This document shows positions 63,661 through 64,000 of a DNA stretch of 64,000 nucleotides, piece after piece. The position numbers and the translations under genes are program-made. Each line of letters opens with the position of its first letter. The stretch's first letter is position 1. The stretch covers positions 930,001 through 994,000 of the forward strand of contig NZ_FTOB01000001.1 in assembly GCF_900156625.1 (NCBI RefSeq). The letters run 5' to 3'. The notes under the pieces were generated by a model. That model was not told where the DNA came from and ran no database searches. It was given only the letters and a program-made list of their open reading frames with translations. Origin of the DNA: Zobellia uliginosa (GTDB lineage Bacteria; Bacteroidota; Bacteroidia; Flavobacteriales; Flavobacteriaceae).

Positions 63661-64000
63661 TTATGGTTTTAAAAATTGATTAACGTTGATTTCTTTTTGT
63701 TCCGCTTTAGGAATTTCCAATAGCGTACCGGGTTGGTCTTTTCGAATACCCGCGATAATACTTGCGGGAAACATTTCTATGGTATTGTTATAGCTGGTGA
63801 CCGCCGCATTATAGGCACGTCGTGCCGCGGATATCTGGTCTTCAATATCAGAAAGTTCATATTCGATGTTCGTGAATTGCTTGTCGGCCTTTAAATCGGG
63901 GTAGTTTTCCACGTTGATGTTCAACCCGCCAATAATATGAGTTAGCTCGTTTGAGGCCTTTATTTTTTCGTTCGCCCCAGAGGCTTTTTCAACAGTACTA
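63661..64000 (-). CDS. LemA-family protein, 5' truncated by window edge
   Basis: The frame is open to the last base of the window, so the N-terminus with its membrane anchor is missing. The visible 112 residues are the helical core of LemA: NVENYPDLKADKQF, YELSDIEDQISAARRAYN and TSYNNTIEMFPASIIA. LemA proteins are membrane-anchored coiled-coil bundles of unclear role. It is followed after 3 bp by the DUF1266 gene and is the probable first visible gene of a lemA-DUF1266-DUF3137 operon; there may be more genes beyond the window. Confidence 0.92.
   Translation of the reverse strand, partial: STVEKASGANEKIKASNELTHIIGGLNINVENYPDLKADKQFTNIEYELSDIEDQISAARRAYNAAVTSYNNTIEMFPASIIAGIRKDQPGTLLEIPKAEQKEINVNQFLKP

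Overview
The window is a continuous stretch of chromosome from a marine member of the Flavobacteriaceae. Four observations support this: a complete gldKLMN block (gliding and type IX secretion), Bacteroidetes-type promoters (TAnnTTTG at -7) instead of Shine-Dalgarno-driven starts, many lipoproteins and secreted proteins, and a CBM32-PL7 alginate lyase. That lyase architecture is the one known from Zobellia AlyA1, so Zobellia or a close relative is my best guess (inference, not tested). No rRNA, tRNA, IS element, prophage or CRISPR array was seen.

Layout: 1-1.4 kb holds the 3' part of a tail-specific (Prc) protease. 1.5-6.4 kb holds a secreted alginate lyase, a methionine sulfoxide reductase group (a divergent MsrA, a DoxX-like membrane protein, msrA-msrB) and a DNA/RNA endonuclease. 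6.4-14.3 kb, on the minus strand, holds the cell-shape operon mreB-mreC-mreD-mrdA-rodA, with purH and a free-methionine-sulfoxide-reductase-like GAF protein upstream. 14.4-22.2 kb holds an unrecognised lipoprotein and, divergently, a copper block: HYC_CC_PP protein, an HMA-AraC fusion regulator, CopA ATPase, a TonB-dependent receptor and a secreted HMA protein. A tiny basic ORF with its own terminator follows. 22.4-29.2 kb (minus) is miaB - sigma-54 activator - lptE - TPR-like protein - secG - groES - groEL.

29.4-35.4 kb holds a membrane protein, an LVIVD lipoprotein, topA and a ureohydrolase-fold protein that has lost half its metal ligands. 35.5-40.3 kb is gldK-gldL-gldM-gldN, the T9SS trans-envelope core. 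40.3-45 kb holds a FAD oxidoreductase, a DUF983 protein, an ABC-F ATPase and a secreted plant-type LRR protein. 45-50.9 kb is an RND efflux operon (adaptor, pump, TolC-like channel) with a palindrome over its promoter. 50.9-56 kb holds a Gfo/Idh/MocA oxidoreductase, a CPXCG zinc-ribbon protein, a GIN-domain protein, an FGE-fold lipoprotein, a YceI protein and an M20 amidohydrolase. 56-61.4 kb is a tight three-gene operon of planctomycete-type cytochrome/DUF1549-DUF1553, DUF1501 and DUF2231-cytochrome proteins. 61.8-64 kb (minus) is lemA (cut by the window edge) - DUF1266 - DUF3137.

Most of the window is ordinary, well-conserved flavobacterial core. The parts most worth a second look are the HMA-AraC copper regulator and its leader structure, the degenerate ureohydrolase beside the T9SS core, the three-gene PSCyt operon, the 32-residue basic ORF, the large hairpin touching the doxX-like start codon, and several -7 promoters only 4-6 nt from an ATG.
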